DNA of 55,697 bases, taken from the NCBI GenBank assembly GCA_029556615.1, contig JAKQDD010000188.1:1-55697 (forward strand), written 5' to 3'. The position numbers and the translations under genes were made by a program. Shown here one piece after another: positions 22,760-31,333 of the stretch (its first letter is position 1; every line of letters starts with the position of its first letter). The notes under the pieces are model-generated. The model was given only the letters and a program-made list of their open reading frames with translations, was not told where the DNA came from and ran no database searches. Source of the stretch: Verrucomicrobiota bacterium. Lineage in GTDB: Bacteria > Verrucomicrobiota > Verrucomicrobiia > Limisphaerales > J093.

Positions 22760-24637
22760 ATGAAGACCGCGACTCAGACGTACGACCCGGCCTGGCAGGA
22801 GAAATACCGGTCGATGGTCGCCACGCCCGAAGAGGCCGTGGCCAGGATCCGGCCGGGCCAGCGCATTTTCATCGGAACCGGCTGTGCCGAACCGCTGCGC
22901 CTCGTGAGCGCGCTGACCCAGCGGGCGGTTGAGTTGCCGGACACCGAGATCATCCATCTCCTGACCTACGGCGACGCGCCGTACGCGCACAAGGCCATGA
23001 CCCAGTTTTTCCGCGTGAACAGTTTCTTCATTGCGGAGAACGTTCGCGGCATCATCCAGGAGGGCCTGGGGGACTACACGCCCATCCACCTCTCCGATGT
23101 GCCGGGGCTGTTCAACTCGGGGCAGTTGCCGCTGGATGCGGCATTGATCCAGGTGACACCGCCCGACGAACGGGGCATGTGCAGCCTGGGGGTGTCGGTC
23201 GATGTCGTGAAGTGCGCGGCGGAGAACGCGTCGCTGGTCATCGCCCAGGTCAATCCCAACATGCCCCGCACCCTCGGCGATTCCCTGGTCCACGTCTATG
23301 ACCTGGACGTGCTGGTGCCGGTCGAGGATGCGATTCTCGAAGTGCCGCCGATGGAGATCACGGAGGAGACCCGGCACATTGGCGAGCACGTGGCGGCGCT
23401 CATCGAAGACGGGTCCACCATCGAGATCGGCATCGGCCGCATCCCGCAGGCGCTGCTCGAGTTTCTGAGGGACAAGCGCGACCTTGGGATTCACACCGAG
23501 ATGATTTCCGACCGGATCATTGAACTCATCGAGGCCGGGGTGCTGACGGGGTCACGGAAGTCGGTGGACCGGGGCAAGGTGGTGACGAGCTTCTGTCTGG
23601 GGACCAAGCGCCTTTACGATTTCATCGACAACAACCCGATGTTTTCGTTTCACCCGACCGAGTACGTGAATGATCCGTACGTGATCAGCAAGCAGAACAA
23701 GATGGTGGCGGTGAACGTTGCCCTCGAGGTCGATCTGACCGGCCAGGTCTGCGCGGACTCGCTGGGCACCCGGTTTTTCTCCGGGGTAGGCGGCCAGGTG
23801 GACTTCAACCGGGGCGCCGCGAAGGCCAAAGGGGGGAAGGCCATCATTGCTCTCCCATCGACCGCGCGGGACGGGTCCGTGTCCCGGATCGTCACCCGGC
23901 TCAGTCCTGGGGCTGGGGTGGTGACCACCCGGGCCGGCGTGAATTACGTGGTGACCGAGTATGGGGTGGCGTACCTGCACGGCAAGAGCATCCAGGAACG
24001 GGCGCTCGCCCTGATTTGCATTGCGCATCCCAAGTACCGGGCCCAACTGCTGCGGGAAGCCATCGAAGCCAAGTACCTCTCCGCCTCGATGGCCGACATC
24101 GAGGGCAAGATCCTGGTTGGTCCCAAGGAACTCAAGACCACCTATCTCCTCAAGGACGGGACCCAGGTCAACTTCCGCCCCATCCATCCGACCGACGAGC
24201 CGCGGATGCGGGACCTTTTCTACGCCCTTTCCCAGCAGACGATCTACTACCGTTTCATGAGCTTCCGGAAAGTGATCCCGCGCCGGGCCATCCAGGAGTT
24301 CGTCTACATCGACCACCGAAACGACGTCACCATCGTCGGCACCCTCCCCGAGGCCTCCGGCGAGGAGATCATGTCGGTCGGCAGCTACTACCTGGATCCC
24401 AAGACCAACATGGCGGAAGTGGCCTTTGTCGTGCGCGATGACTGGCAGAACCGGGGGATCGGGACGTTCCTGCTCCAGACCCTGATCCGGACCGCCCGCC
24501 GGAACGGCATCCGGGGTTTCAGCGCCGAGGTGTTGACCGACAACAAGGCCATGCAGGCTGTCTTCAACAAAAGCAACTGCAAGCTCAAGACGAAGTTCAG
24601 CGGCAACGTCATCAGTTACGAGATGGCGTTCGATTAG
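22760..24637 (+). CDS. Acetyl-CoA hydrolase/CoA-transferase fused to GNAT acetyltransferase domain
   Basis: 625 residues. About 1-450 is a class-I CoA-transferase/acetyl-CoA hydrolase of the 4-hydroxybutyrate CoA-transferase type: VARIRPGQRIFIGTGCAEPL, IGRIPQALLEFL, LGIHTEMISDRIIELIE (candidate catalytic Glu) and RFFSGVGGQVDFNRGAA. About 470-625 is a GNAT domain: FRPIHPTDEPRMRDLFYALS, then VAFVVRDDWQNRGIGTFLLQ (acetyl-CoA loop) and AVFNKSNCKL. It starts 1 nt after the ADP-forming acyl-CoA synthetase gene. The fusion suggests acetyl-CoA handling combined with lysine acetylation control. The TAG stop is followed directly by CGAGG, like a family-1 repeat end. Domain calls are firm; the joint role is inference. 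Confidence 0.92.
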   Translation: MKTATQTYDPAWQEKYRSMVATPEEAVARIRPGQRIFIGTGCAEPLRLVSALTQRAVELPDTEIIHLLTYGDAPYAHKAMTQFFRVNSFFIAENVRGIIQEGLGDYTPIHLSDVPGLFNSGQLPLDAALIQVTPPDERGMCSLGVSVDVVKCAAENASLVIAQVNPNMPRTLGDSLVHVYDLDVLVPVEDAILEVPPMEITEETRHIGEHVAALIEDGSTIEIGIGRIPQALLEFLRDKRDLGIHTEMISDRIIELIEAGVLTGSRKSVDRGKVVTSFCLGTKRLYDFIDNNPMFSFHPTEYVNDPYVISKQNKMVAVNVALEVDLTGQVCADSLGTRFFSGVGGQVDFNRGAAKAKGGKAIIALPSTARDGSVSRIVTRLSPGAGVVTTRAGVNYVVTEYGVAYLHGKSIQERALALICIAHPKYRAQLLREAIEAKYLSASMADIEGKILVGPKELKTTYLLKDGTQVNFRPIHPTDEPRMRDLFYALSQQTIYYRFMSFRKVIPRRAIQEFVYIDHRNDVTIVGTLPEASGEEIMSVGSYYLDPKTNMAEVAFVVRDDWQNRGIGTFLLQTLIRTARRNGIRGFSAEVLTDNKAMQAVFNKSNCKLKTKFSGNVISYEMAFD

Positions 24638-24784
24638 CGAGGTGCGTCCCGGACTCGACTCCGTCCTCAGCCTCGTGAAAGCCTCCTGCCCTCGCCGGAC
24701 TCTCTATCCTGAGTGTCGTTGTCCTGGAGTCCGGCACGAAGTCTGCTTACACCAACAGTCATTGTGACGGTGCTGACTGATGAC

Positions 24785-25129
24785 ATGACGGGACAAGCGC
24801 AACCGAAGACGATGCAGGCGATGGCCGCCTTTTCGGGCGGTGGTCTCCACCGGTATTCCGCCAAGCGGATGACCAAGCCGGTCAACTTTTTCTGCCATGC
24901 GCCCGAGGCCCAGCACGTGGCCGTGCTCGGCGACTTCAACGAGTGGCGCGCGGAGGCGAACCCGATGCAGCGCCAACCCGACGGCGGGTGGGCCATCCAG
25001 ATCCCGCTCCACCACGGCCACCACCTCTACGTCTTCCTGGTCGATGGCAAAGTCGTCCTCGATCCCCGGGCCCAGGGGATCGCCCGCAATGCCCGCAACG
25101 AGCGGGTCTCGATGCTCGCGGTAAGCTGA
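24785..25129 (+). CDS. Small carbohydrate-binding (CBM48/AMPK-glycogen-binding-like) protein
   Basis: A 114-residue protein from ATG 24785 with a CBM48-type beta sandwich: MTKPVNFFCHAPEAQHVAVL, GDFNEWRAEANPMQ, DGGWAIQIPLHHGHHLYVFL and VDGKVVLDPRAQ. The W in NEW and the lysine in VDGK occupy positions used for glycogen/starch contact in this family. No catalytic domain is attached, so it could be a stand-alone glycogen-binding or regulatory protein. It lies convergent to tadA with an 11-bp gap. Confidence 0.85.
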   Translation: MTGQAQPKTMQAMAAFSGGGLHRYSAKRMTKPVNFFCHAPEAQHVAVLGDFNEWRAEANPMQRQPDGGWAIQIPLHHGHHLYVFLVDGKVVLDPRAQGIARNARNERVSMLAVS

Positions 25130-25140
25130 AGGCTGCATGG

Positions 25141-25635
25141 CTACCCGGAAGCGCCGGTTCCCCGGCGTTGAGCCGCGAAAAAGGAGCGCAGCAACGCCGC
25201 GCATTCGGCCGCCCGCACGCCGCCGGTGATCGCGCACCTGTGGTTCAGGCCGGGGTTCTGCAACAGGTTCAATGCACTTCCGGCGGCTCCGCCCTTGGGA
25301 TCCCCGGCCCCAAACACCACCCGCAGCAGGCGCGTATGCACCGCGGCGCCGGCGCACATGGGGCAGGGCTCCTTCGTGACGTAGAGCGTGCAGTCGGTCA
25401 GGCGCCAATCGCCCACTGCCGCCTGCGCCTGGGTCAGCGCCAGCATCTCGGCATGGGCGGTGGCGTCCCTGAGCGTTTCCACCTGGTTGAAGGCGCGGGC
25501 GATGATGCGGTGGCCCCGGACGACGACGGCCCCGATGGGGACTTCGCCGGCGGCGGTGGCGCGACGGGCCTGCCGGAGGGCCTCCCCCATGAAATGGGCG
25601 TCGCTCTGCAAGTCCACGACCGGCGTCGCTCTCAT
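25141..25635 (-). CDS. tadA: tRNA-specific adenosine deaminase
   Basis: 164 residues from ATG 25635, overlapping the NUDIX gene stop by 4 bp. Zinc deaminase motifs are intact: ATAHAEMLAL (zinc His and catalytic Glu) and VTKEPCPMCAGAAVH (two zinc Cys). FMGEALRQARRATAAGEVPI followed by GAVVV is the usual N-terminus, and GGAAGSALNLLQNPGLNHRC is typical of TadA. The enzyme converts A34 to inosine in tRNA-Arg(ACG). The longer open frame upstream to 25884 lies inside the NUDIX gene and is not used. Confidence 0.95.
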   Translation of the reverse strand: MRATPVVDLQSDAHFMGEALRQARRATAAGEVPIGAVVVRGHRIIARAFNQVETLRDATAHAEMLALTQAQAAVGDWRLTDCTLYVTKEPCPMCAGAAVHTRLLRVVFGAGDPKGGAAGSALNLLQNPGLNHRCAITGGVRAAECAALLRSFFAAQRRGTGASG

Positions 25636-26141
25636 GGTGTCGCGGGCGGGGTTGACGATTCCTCGATCGTCCAGTCGTTCTGCCCGCCGGGGTGTGTGTG
25701 GCAGTGGGCGGCGAAGAAACCGCCCCGGTGCGTCCAGAACAACGGCCACAACTGCTCCCGATCCGTGGCCGGGAGGCGCAACGCCTCGATCGACCCCCGG
25801 GCGAAGAACTGAAAACGGCCCTCCCGGATCGGAGGCGGGGTGCGATCCAGCCGCGGCCGGATTTCGAACAGGAACATCAGCCAATGGGCCTGTCCCTGGT
25901 AGCCGTGTTCACTGACCAAGCCCGTGAGATGCAGGTCTTCCGGCCGCAACCGCAGACCGAGCTCCTCCTCCGCCTCCCGGCAGGCACAGGCGTACGGGGA
26001 TTCCCCGATCTCGGTCTTCAACTTGCCGCCGCACGGGCTCCAGAGACCCCGGTTCGGCTCCTGGGCGCGCTCGAGGAGCAGGACCTCCTCCGCCGGGTTG
26101 AAGGCGTAGAGCAGGGTGGCAATCTTGTAGGGCAGCGCCAT
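25632..26141 (-). CDS. NUDIX hydrolase
   Basis: 169 residues with an intact Nudix box: G at the start of GKLKTEIGESPYACACREAE, completed by EELGL, which fits GX5EX7REUXEEXGU. The protein otherwise resembles the MutT/8-oxo-dGTP diphosphatase group (MALPYKIATLLYAFNPAEEV, ERAQEPNRGLWSPCGGKL, GRFQFFARGSIEALRLP). Likely a pyrophosphohydrolase for damaged nucleotides or nucleotide sugars; the substrate cannot be told. It overlaps tadA by 4 bp, so the two are probably translated together. Confidence 0.92.
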   Translation of the reverse strand: MALPYKIATLLYAFNPAEEVLLLERAQEPNRGLWSPCGGKLKTEIGESPYACACREAEEELGLRLRPEDLHLTGLVSEHGYQGQAHWLMFLFEIRPRLDRTPPPIREGRFQFFARGSIEALRLPATDREQLWPLFWTHRGGFFAAHCHTHPGGQNDWTIEESSTPPATP

Positions 26142-26253
26142 GGACGGAGTAGAACAAGGGCGGGGTTCGCGGGCAAGCGGCGATGCGCGGCCCGGATCCT
26201 CGGCCGACGAACTTCCTGTTCAATGTGCCGGGTCCTTGCCACTCTGTCCGGGC

Positions 26254-28446
26254 ATGAATGCATCACGATGGTCGATGGACTCGATTCGAGGCGGTGTGTT
26301 GATGACGGCACTGCTGGCGTTGGCCCTGAGTATCTGGCTCTCGGGGTGTTCGAGCCCGGGCGGACGCAGCCTGGCCCGCTCTGCGTACCCGGTGACTCCC
26401 CGGACCAACCAGGTGGACGATTACCACGGGACCCTGGTCGCCGACCCCTATCGCTGGCTCGAGGATGACCGCGCGCCTGAGACCACCGCATGGGTCGAGC
26501 GCCAGAATCAACTGACGTTTTCGTACCTCGAGAGGATCCCGGCCCGGCCGGCGATCAAGGATCGCCTGACCCAGCTTTGGAACTACGAACGGTTCACCGT
26601 GCCTTACAAGCGGGGCGGGCGGTATTTCTACTCGAGAAACGACGGGCTCCAGAACCAGTTTGTGCTGTTGACGGCCCCCAGCCTCGACGGTCCGCCGACC
26701 GTGTTGCTCGATCCCAACACTCTTTCGTCCGATGGCACCGTGGCGCTATCCGGGATGGCGGTCAGCGAAGACGGCCGGTACCTGGCCTACGGTCTTGCGG
26801 CCAGCGGATCCGATTGGCAGGAGTGGCGGGTGCGGGATGTTACCACCGGGAAGGACCTTCCGGATCACCTCGAGTGGGTCAAGTTCTCGGGTGCCTCCTG
26901 GACCAAGGACAGCCGCGGTTTCTTCTACGGCCGCTACGACGAGCCGACGCCGGATCAGCGCCTCACCAAGGTCAACTACTACCAGAAGCTCTACTATCAT
27001 CGCGTCGGAACCCCGCAGTCTGCGGACACCCTCGTCTATCATCGGCCTGACCAGAAGGAATGGGGATTCGCCGCGGCGGTGAGCGAGGACGGACGTTACC
27101 TTGTCATCCATATCAACCAGGGGACCGATCCGAAGAACCGCGTCTATTACCGGGACCTCACCGCCCCCGAGTCGCCCGTCGTCGTCTTGCTCGACGACTT
27201 CGATGCCTCCTACCAGTTCATCGGCAACGACGGCCCGGTTTTCTGGTTTCTGACCGACGCCCAAGCGCCCCGGGGACGCATCATCGCCATCGACAGCCGG
27301 CATCCCGAGCGCAACGCCTGGGAGGAGCTCGTCCCGCAGTCCCCCGAGACCATCCAGGCCGCCGATGTCGTGGGCGACCGTTTCCTCGTCTCCCGTCTCA
27401 AGGACGCCCGCAGCGAAATCCAGGTCTGGTCCCTCGATGGCAAGCACCTTCGCGACCTCACCCTCCCGGGCATCGGGTCGGCCTCCGGCTTCGGCGGCCG
27501 GCGCGATGATCCGGAGACGTTCTACGCGTTCGCAAGCTACACCGTCCCCGGCCGGATCTACCGCTACGATGTGGCCACCGACCGGAGCACGCTCTGGAAG
27601 GAACCGAAGGTTGGGTTTTCCCAGGACGCTTACGAGACTCGTCAGGTTTTCGTTGCGAGCAAAGACGGCACGCGGATTCCGATGTTCATCACCTGCCACA
27701 AGGAGACCCGGCTCGACGGCCGCAACCCGACCCTTCTCTACGGCTATGGCGGCTTCAACATCAGTCTCACGCCGGCCTTCAGCGTCGCCAGCCTGGTGTG
27801 GCTCGAAATGGGCGGCATCTACGCCGTCGCCAACCTCCGCGGTGGAGGCGAATACGGCGAGGAATGGCATCAGGCCGGAACCAAGCTGAAGAAGCAGAAC
27901 GTGTTCGACGATTTCATCGCCGCCGCGGAATGGCTGATCGACCAGGGTTATACCGAGCGTGGCCGACTCGCCATCGCCGGCGGCAGCAATGGCGGACTGC
28001 TCGTCGGCGCCTGCATGACCCAGCGCCCCGAGCTGTTTGGCGCCTGTCTCCCTGCCGTCGGCGTGATGGACATGCTCCGGTTCCACAAGTTCACCATCGG
28101 CTGGGCATGGAGCAGCGACTATGGGTCTGCCGACGATCCCGAGCAGTTCCGCGCCCTTTACGCTTACTCTCCGTACCATAACCTTCGTCCCGGCACCCGC
28201 TATCCGGCGACCCTGATCACAACCGCCGATCACGACGACCGGGTCGTGCCGGCTCACAGTTTCAAGTTCGCAGCGCGCCTTCAGGAGTGCCAGCGTGGGC
28301 CTGCTCCTGTCCTCATCCGTATCGAGACCAAAGCGGGCCATGGCGCCGGAAAACCGACGGCGAAGCTGATCGACGAAGCGGCTGACCGCTGGGCCTTTCT
28401 TGTTCACACCCTCCGACTGAAGGACCCACTGACAAAGAAACACTGA
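26254..28446 (+). CDS. Prolyl oligopeptidase family serine peptidase, lipoprotein
   Basis: About 730 residues from ATG 26254 (26275 and 26302 are other possible starts). The N-terminus MTALLALALSIWLSGCSS is a lipoprotein signal with lipobox LSGC. It has a seven-bladed propeller part (VDDYHGTLVADPYRWLEDD at the start) and a C-terminal alpha/beta hydrolase: GGFNISLTPAF, NLRGGGEYGEEWHQAG, the nucleophile GGSNGGLLV, DHDDRVVPAHS (Asp) and KAGHGAGKP (His). S9A prolyl oligopeptidases cut after proline in short peptides; the lipoprotein form probably works in the periplasm on imported peptides. It is divergent from the NUDIX-tadA operon. Confidence 0.94.
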   Translation: MNASRWSMDSIRGGVLMTALLALALSIWLSGCSSPGGRSLARSAYPVTPRTNQVDDYHGTLVADPYRWLEDDRAPETTAWVERQNQLTFSYLERIPARPAIKDRLTQLWNYERFTVPYKRGGRYFYSRNDGLQNQFVLLTAPSLDGPPTVLLDPNTLSSDGTVALSGMAVSEDGRYLAYGLAASGSDWQEWRVRDVTTGKDLPDHLEWVKFSGASWTKDSRGFFYGRYDEPTPDQRLTKVNYYQKLYYHRVGTPQSADTLVYHRPDQKEWGFAAAVSEDGRYLVIHINQGTDPKNRVYYRDLTAPESPVVVLLDDFDASYQFIGNDGPVFWFLTDAQAPRGRIIAIDSRHPERNAWEELVPQSPETIQAADVVGDRFLVSRLKDARSEIQVWSLDGKHLRDLTLPGIGSASGFGGRRDDPETFYAFASYTVPGRIYRYDVATDRSTLWKEPKVGFSQDAYETRQVFVASKDGTRIPMFITCHKETRLDGRNPTLLYGYGGFNISLTPAFSVASLVWLEMGGIYAVANLRGGGEYGEEWHQAGTKLKKQNVFDDFIAAAEWLIDQGYTERGRLAIAGGSNGGLLVGACMTQRPELFGACLPAVGVMDMLRFHKFTIGWAWSSDYGSADDPEQFRALYAYSPYHNLRPGTRYPATLITTADHDDRVVPAHSFKFAARLQECQRGPAPVLIRIETKAGHGAGKPTAKLIDEAADRWAFLVHTLRLKDPLTKKH

Positions 28447-28466
28447 AGCACTGTTTCCTAACGTGT

Positions 28467-28553
28467 AGAGTCCTCGACGGCAGTAAGGGAGGCTTCGAAC
28501 CGGAGGGACAAAACCTCGCCTTCTGGCCACGTGTTCCGCAAGTCGAGGGTATT
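28467..28553 (+). repeat. Family-1 repeat, module B only
   Basis: 87 bp from AGAGTCCTCG to a degenerate right end CGAGGGTATT, with an interior similar to the other module B copies (TTCCGCAAGT before the right terminus). Module A is absent. It begins 20 bp downstream of the peptidase stop. Confidence 0.8.
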
Positions 28554-28563
28554 AATGGCGACA

Positions 28564-28730
28564 TTGTGTCACTCTAACGGGACGCTGTTTGTGTTAACAG
28601 TGCCATAATGACACATTCAGGACATCTCTTCAGCGTCGTGTGATCAAATGCAACAAATTAATGATGAAGTATTTACAACAGTAATCCTGTCTTTCTGTTT
28701 CTTTTGGCACTGGTTTGGCTTGGAGATTAA
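28564..28730 (+). promoter_or_regulatory. Sigma-54-type promoter and upstream dyad for hsp20
   Basis: At 28706-28719 the plus strand reads GG-N10-GC in the context TTGGCAC-N5-TGGCT, close to the sigma-54 consensus TGGCAC-N5-TTGC. The start of transcription would fall near 28731, about 44 nt before the hsp20 ATG. Upstream, TGTGTCA (28564-28570) and TGACACA (28608-28614) form an inverted pair 95-140 bp before the promoter, a typical place for an enhancer-binding activator. This stretch is clearly more AT-rich than its surroundings. Confidence 0.55.
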
Positions 28731-28774
28731 GCCAGCGATAGAGAAGAAGAACGTGATAAAGAAAGGAACAGAAC

Positions 28775-29242
28775 ATGAAACTGATGAGAATCGATGGACC
28801 GACGACCGTGCCGTTCTCTCCGTTGGCGGCGATGCAGGCGTGGAGCAACGAGATCAGCCGGTTGTTTGGCGGCTCGCTGGCGGATGGGGATCGGGTTTCG
28901 GAGGCTGTGGCCGACTGGCTGCCGCCGTTGGACTTGCGTGAAGAGAAGGACGACTTCGTGGTGACGGTGGAGTTGCCCGGAGTGAACAAGGACGACATCC
29001 AGGTGGCGGTTCGGGATGGCGTCTTGGCGATCGAGGGTCAGCGGGTTCAGGAGGAGTTGTCTGAGGATGCGGGCCTTCTGCGCCAGGAGCGGTGTTTCGG
29101 GCGTTTCCGGCGTTCGATTCTGTTGCCGAAGGCGGTTGCGCCGGACGGAGTTCGGGCGGTTTACCGGGACGGGCTGCTGACCATCAGGCTGGCGAAACCC
29201 GAGGAAGCCAAGCCGCGTCGCATCCAGGTGAGCGTGGCCTGA
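28775..29242 (+). CDS. Small heat shock protein Hsp20
   Basis: 155 residues with an alpha-crystallin domain: PPLDLREEKDDFVVTVELPG, VNKDDIQVAVRDGVLAIEG, FGRFRRSILLPKAV and DGLLTIRLAKPE. The N-terminal arm is about 45 residues, and the C-terminal tail contains RIQVSV in place of the usual IxI/V anchor. Small Hsps hold unfolding proteins in oligomers for refolding. AGGA lies 7 nt before the ATG. Regulation is probably stress-activated through a sigma-54-like promoter at 28706-28719. A 13-bp hairpin follows the gene. Confidence 0.96.
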   Translation: MKLMRIDGPTTVPFSPLAAMQAWSNEISRLFGGSLADGDRVSEAVADWLPPLDLREEKDDFVVTVELPGVNKDDIQVAVRDGVLAIEGQRVQEELSEDAGLLRQERCFGRFRRSILLPKAVAPDGVRAVYRDGLLTIRLAKPEEAKPRRIQVSVA

Positions 29243-29280
29243 GCAGTCGATGCTGTGAAGCCTGGTGAAAGGCTGGATTA

Positions 29281-29320
29281 GCCGGCGCATCCCGCATCGG
29301 GGATGCGCCGGCGGCTCTTT
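29281..29320 (+). terminator. Terminator hairpin after hsp20
   Basis: A perfect 13-bp stem, GCCGGCGCATCCC (29281-29293) with GGGATGCGCCGGC (29300-29312), has a 6-nt loop and a short pyrimidine run CTCTTT. The U-tract is weak, so it may also act as a 3' stability stem. Confidence 0.7.
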
Positions 29321-29357
29321 AGGGCGGTCGGCGGTCCAGTCGAGTCTGGCAAATACC

Positions 29358-29387
29358 TTGACTAGGGGACGGAATGGGATCTATATA
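29358..29387 (+). promoter_or_regulatory. Sigma-70-like promoter for the OmcB-like gene
   Basis: TTGACT (29358-29363), an 18-nt spacer and TATATA (29382-29387); TATAAT at 29384-29389 gives a 20-nt spacer. This is the best housekeeping promoter in the window, consistent with an abundant envelope protein. It leaves an untranslated leader of about 170 nt before the ATG at 29565, in which I see no recognised riboswitch. Confidence 0.6.
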
Positions 29388-29564
29388 ATACCATCTTGCT
29401 CCCTTAAAGGGGGTGCAGCCCGTCAAGGCTAAGGACGACAATGTCGGCATGTCGGGTGTGGCATTGCCACCCTGTTAGGGGAACACGATTCGGCAAGACA
29501 ACACAGGAACAAAGTCAAACCCAAGCGGCCCAGAGAACAACCCGGATACCAACAAGATCACAAT

Positions 29565-31157
29565 ATGAAGACAAAACTCTTCAGAGGCGCAGCGGCTGTG
29601 GCGTCGCTGCTGTTTTTCGCCACAGCGTTCGCGCAGGAATCCCCCACGGGCACCGCCGGTGACACTCGCCATACCCGAAGGAACTTCAACGTGCCCCCGG
29701 GCGAGTACTACTCGGGTCGGTCCCCGTTTACGGGAGTCGAGATGTCCCCAGCCCCGGCTCCCGCCGTCCAGCCGGCGCCGGCGCCGGCGCCCGCGCCGAC
29801 GGGGAACTGCGAGGTGATCAACACCGGTTGGGTGCACATGACCAAGACCATGCCGCGGGAGGTGATGCTGGGTCAGGAGTTCAGCTATGATTTGGCGCCC
29901 CGGGCGGTGGCCTGCGTGGGGAACGTGGTCGTGACCGACCAGATCCCTGCGGGTGCGACGTATCTGCGCAGCGAGCCGAAGGCCGAAGTGGTGGGCAACA
30001 CCCTGGTTTGGAAGCTGGGCGATATGGAGCCGGGCCAGACGGTTCCGATCCGCGTTTGGATGCGGGCGGACCGCGAGGGTGAGATCGGCGGGTGCGCGAC
30101 GGTGACGGCGGATCCCCGGCTTTGCGCGAAGACCTTCGTGGGCAAGCCGGTGCTGGCGATTGAGAAATCGGGACCGGAGATGGCGCAGCTCAACTCGGAC
30201 GTGACGTACACGGTGGTGGTGTCGAACCGCGGCAATGCGGTGGCGAAGAACGTGGTGGTGACCGACGACATTCCGGACGGGTTGGCGAGCGCGACGGGCC
30301 AGAAGCAGCTGACGTTCAACGTGGGGGATCTTGCTCCGAACCAGTCGAAGAACATCCCTGTCACGTTGAAGGCCAAGCAGCGCGGCCGCTTCTGCAACGT
30401 AGCGACGGCGGTGGCGAACAACGTGTCGGGCAAGGTGACCGACGACGCCTGCACCACGGTGGTGATGCCTGGCCTGAAGATCACGAAGGTCGGTGACAAG
30501 GAGCAGCTCATCAACAAGAACGCCAAGTACCAGGTCAAGGTCACGAACACGGGCGACGTGCCGCTCACCGGCGTGGTGGTGACGGACACGGCGCCGGCGC
30601 CGACCGCCTTCGTGTCGGCGGCGGGTGCCACGATCAACGGGAACGTGGCGACGTGGAACGTCGGCACGCTGGACAAGGGGGCGGAGAAGTCGTTTGACGT
30701 GGTGCTGACCTCGAAGGTGCCGGGCAACTACTGCAACAGCGCCTCGGTGGTGACGGCCCAGGGCCTGAGGGAGTCGGCCCAGGCGTGCACCGACTGGATT
30801 GGCGTGACTGGCGTGCTCGTCGAGGTTGTGGACGATCCCGACCCGATCCAGGTGGATGAATTCACCACCTTCACCCTGCGCGTGACCAACCAGGGCTCGT
30901 CGCGTGCCATCGAGGCGATCAACGTCAAGGCGATGTTCCCTGAGGAGACCTCGCCGGTCAGCGCCTCGAACAACGGCTCGGTCAGCGGCAAAAACGTGAC
31001 CTGGCCGGTCGTGCCGACGCTGGCGCCGAAGCAGTCGGTGACCTACACCATCCGCGCCAAGGGTGTGAAGGCGGGTGACAGCCGTCTCCGCGTCGAGGTG
31101 ACGACCAAGCTCCGCGAGACGCCGATCCTCGAAATGGAGAGCACGACCGTTTACTAA
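29565..31157 (+). CDS. OmcB-like envelope protein with DUF11 repeats
   Basis: 530 residues: a signal peptide (MKTKLFRGAAAVASLLFFAT followed by AFA), a Pro/Ala-rich linker (about residues 63-80), then about four DUF11-type Ig-like repeats. Each has VVVxDxxPxG, TWxVGxLxPGxS and CNxASVxA elements and paired cysteines (for example GGCATVTADPRLCAK, RGRFCNVATAVA, DACTTVV and GNYCNSASVV). The arrangement matches the chlamydial cysteine-rich OmcB family and its PVC relatives, which form disulfide-linked layers in the periplasm or outer envelope. It has its own strong promoter and terminator, so it is probably highly expressed. Assignment to OmcB-like rests on repeat pattern and cysteines. Confidence 0.88.
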   Translation: MKTKLFRGAAAVASLLFFATAFAQESPTGTAGDTRHTRRNFNVPPGEYYSGRSPFTGVEMSPAPAPAVQPAPAPAPAPTGNCEVINTGWVHMTKTMPREVMLGQEFSYDLAPRAVACVGNVVVTDQIPAGATYLRSEPKAEVVGNTLVWKLGDMEPGQTVPIRVWMRADREGEIGGCATVTADPRLCAKTFVGKPVLAIEKSGPEMAQLNSDVTYTVVVSNRGNAVAKNVVVTDDIPDGLASATGQKQLTFNVGDLAPNQSKNIPVTLKAKQRGRFCNVATAVANNVSGKVTDDACTTVVMPGLKITKVGDKEQLINKNAKYQVKVTNTGDVPLTGVVVTDTAPAPTAFVSAAGATINGNVATWNVGTLDKGAEKSFDVVLTSKVPGNYCNSASVVTAQGLRESAQACTDWIGVTGVLVEVVDDPDPIQVDEFTTFTLRVTNQGSSRAIEAINVKAMFPEETSPVSASNNGSVSGKNVTWPVVPTLAPKQSVTYTIRAKGVKAGDSRLRVEVTTKLRETPILEMESTTVY

Positions 31158-31222
31158 ACGGCAAGCCGAACCGTCCATCGCTTCCCGGGATTTCCCGGGA
31201 GTGACGGCGGTGTAGGATCTCG

Positions 31223-31258
31223 AGCCGCCTCGGCCAAGCCGGGGCGGCTTTCTTTTTG
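31223..31258 (+). terminator. Rho-independent terminator after OmcB-like gene
   Basis: AGCCGCCTCGGC (31223-31234) pairs with GCCGGGGCGGCT (31238-31249), 12 bp with one G.U pair and a 3-nt CAA loop, followed by TTCTTTTT. This is the clearest intrinsic terminator in the window. Confidence 0.9.
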
Positions 31259-31333
31259 GGATTGGACACCGGGCGTCCGCCCCGGCACCCTGATGTTGGG
31301 CGGCGGCCAGTCCGCGGGCGGGACTCCGCGCCC

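Noticed and set aside
26746..28530. A 594-codon minus-strand open frame.
   Set aside because: Antisense to the prolyl oligopeptidase, whose catalytic motifs are intact; shadow frame.
29401..29564. The about 170-nt leader of the OmcB-like gene as a riboswitch.
   Set aside because: I could not match it to any riboswitch core or find a convincing anti-terminator/terminator pair.
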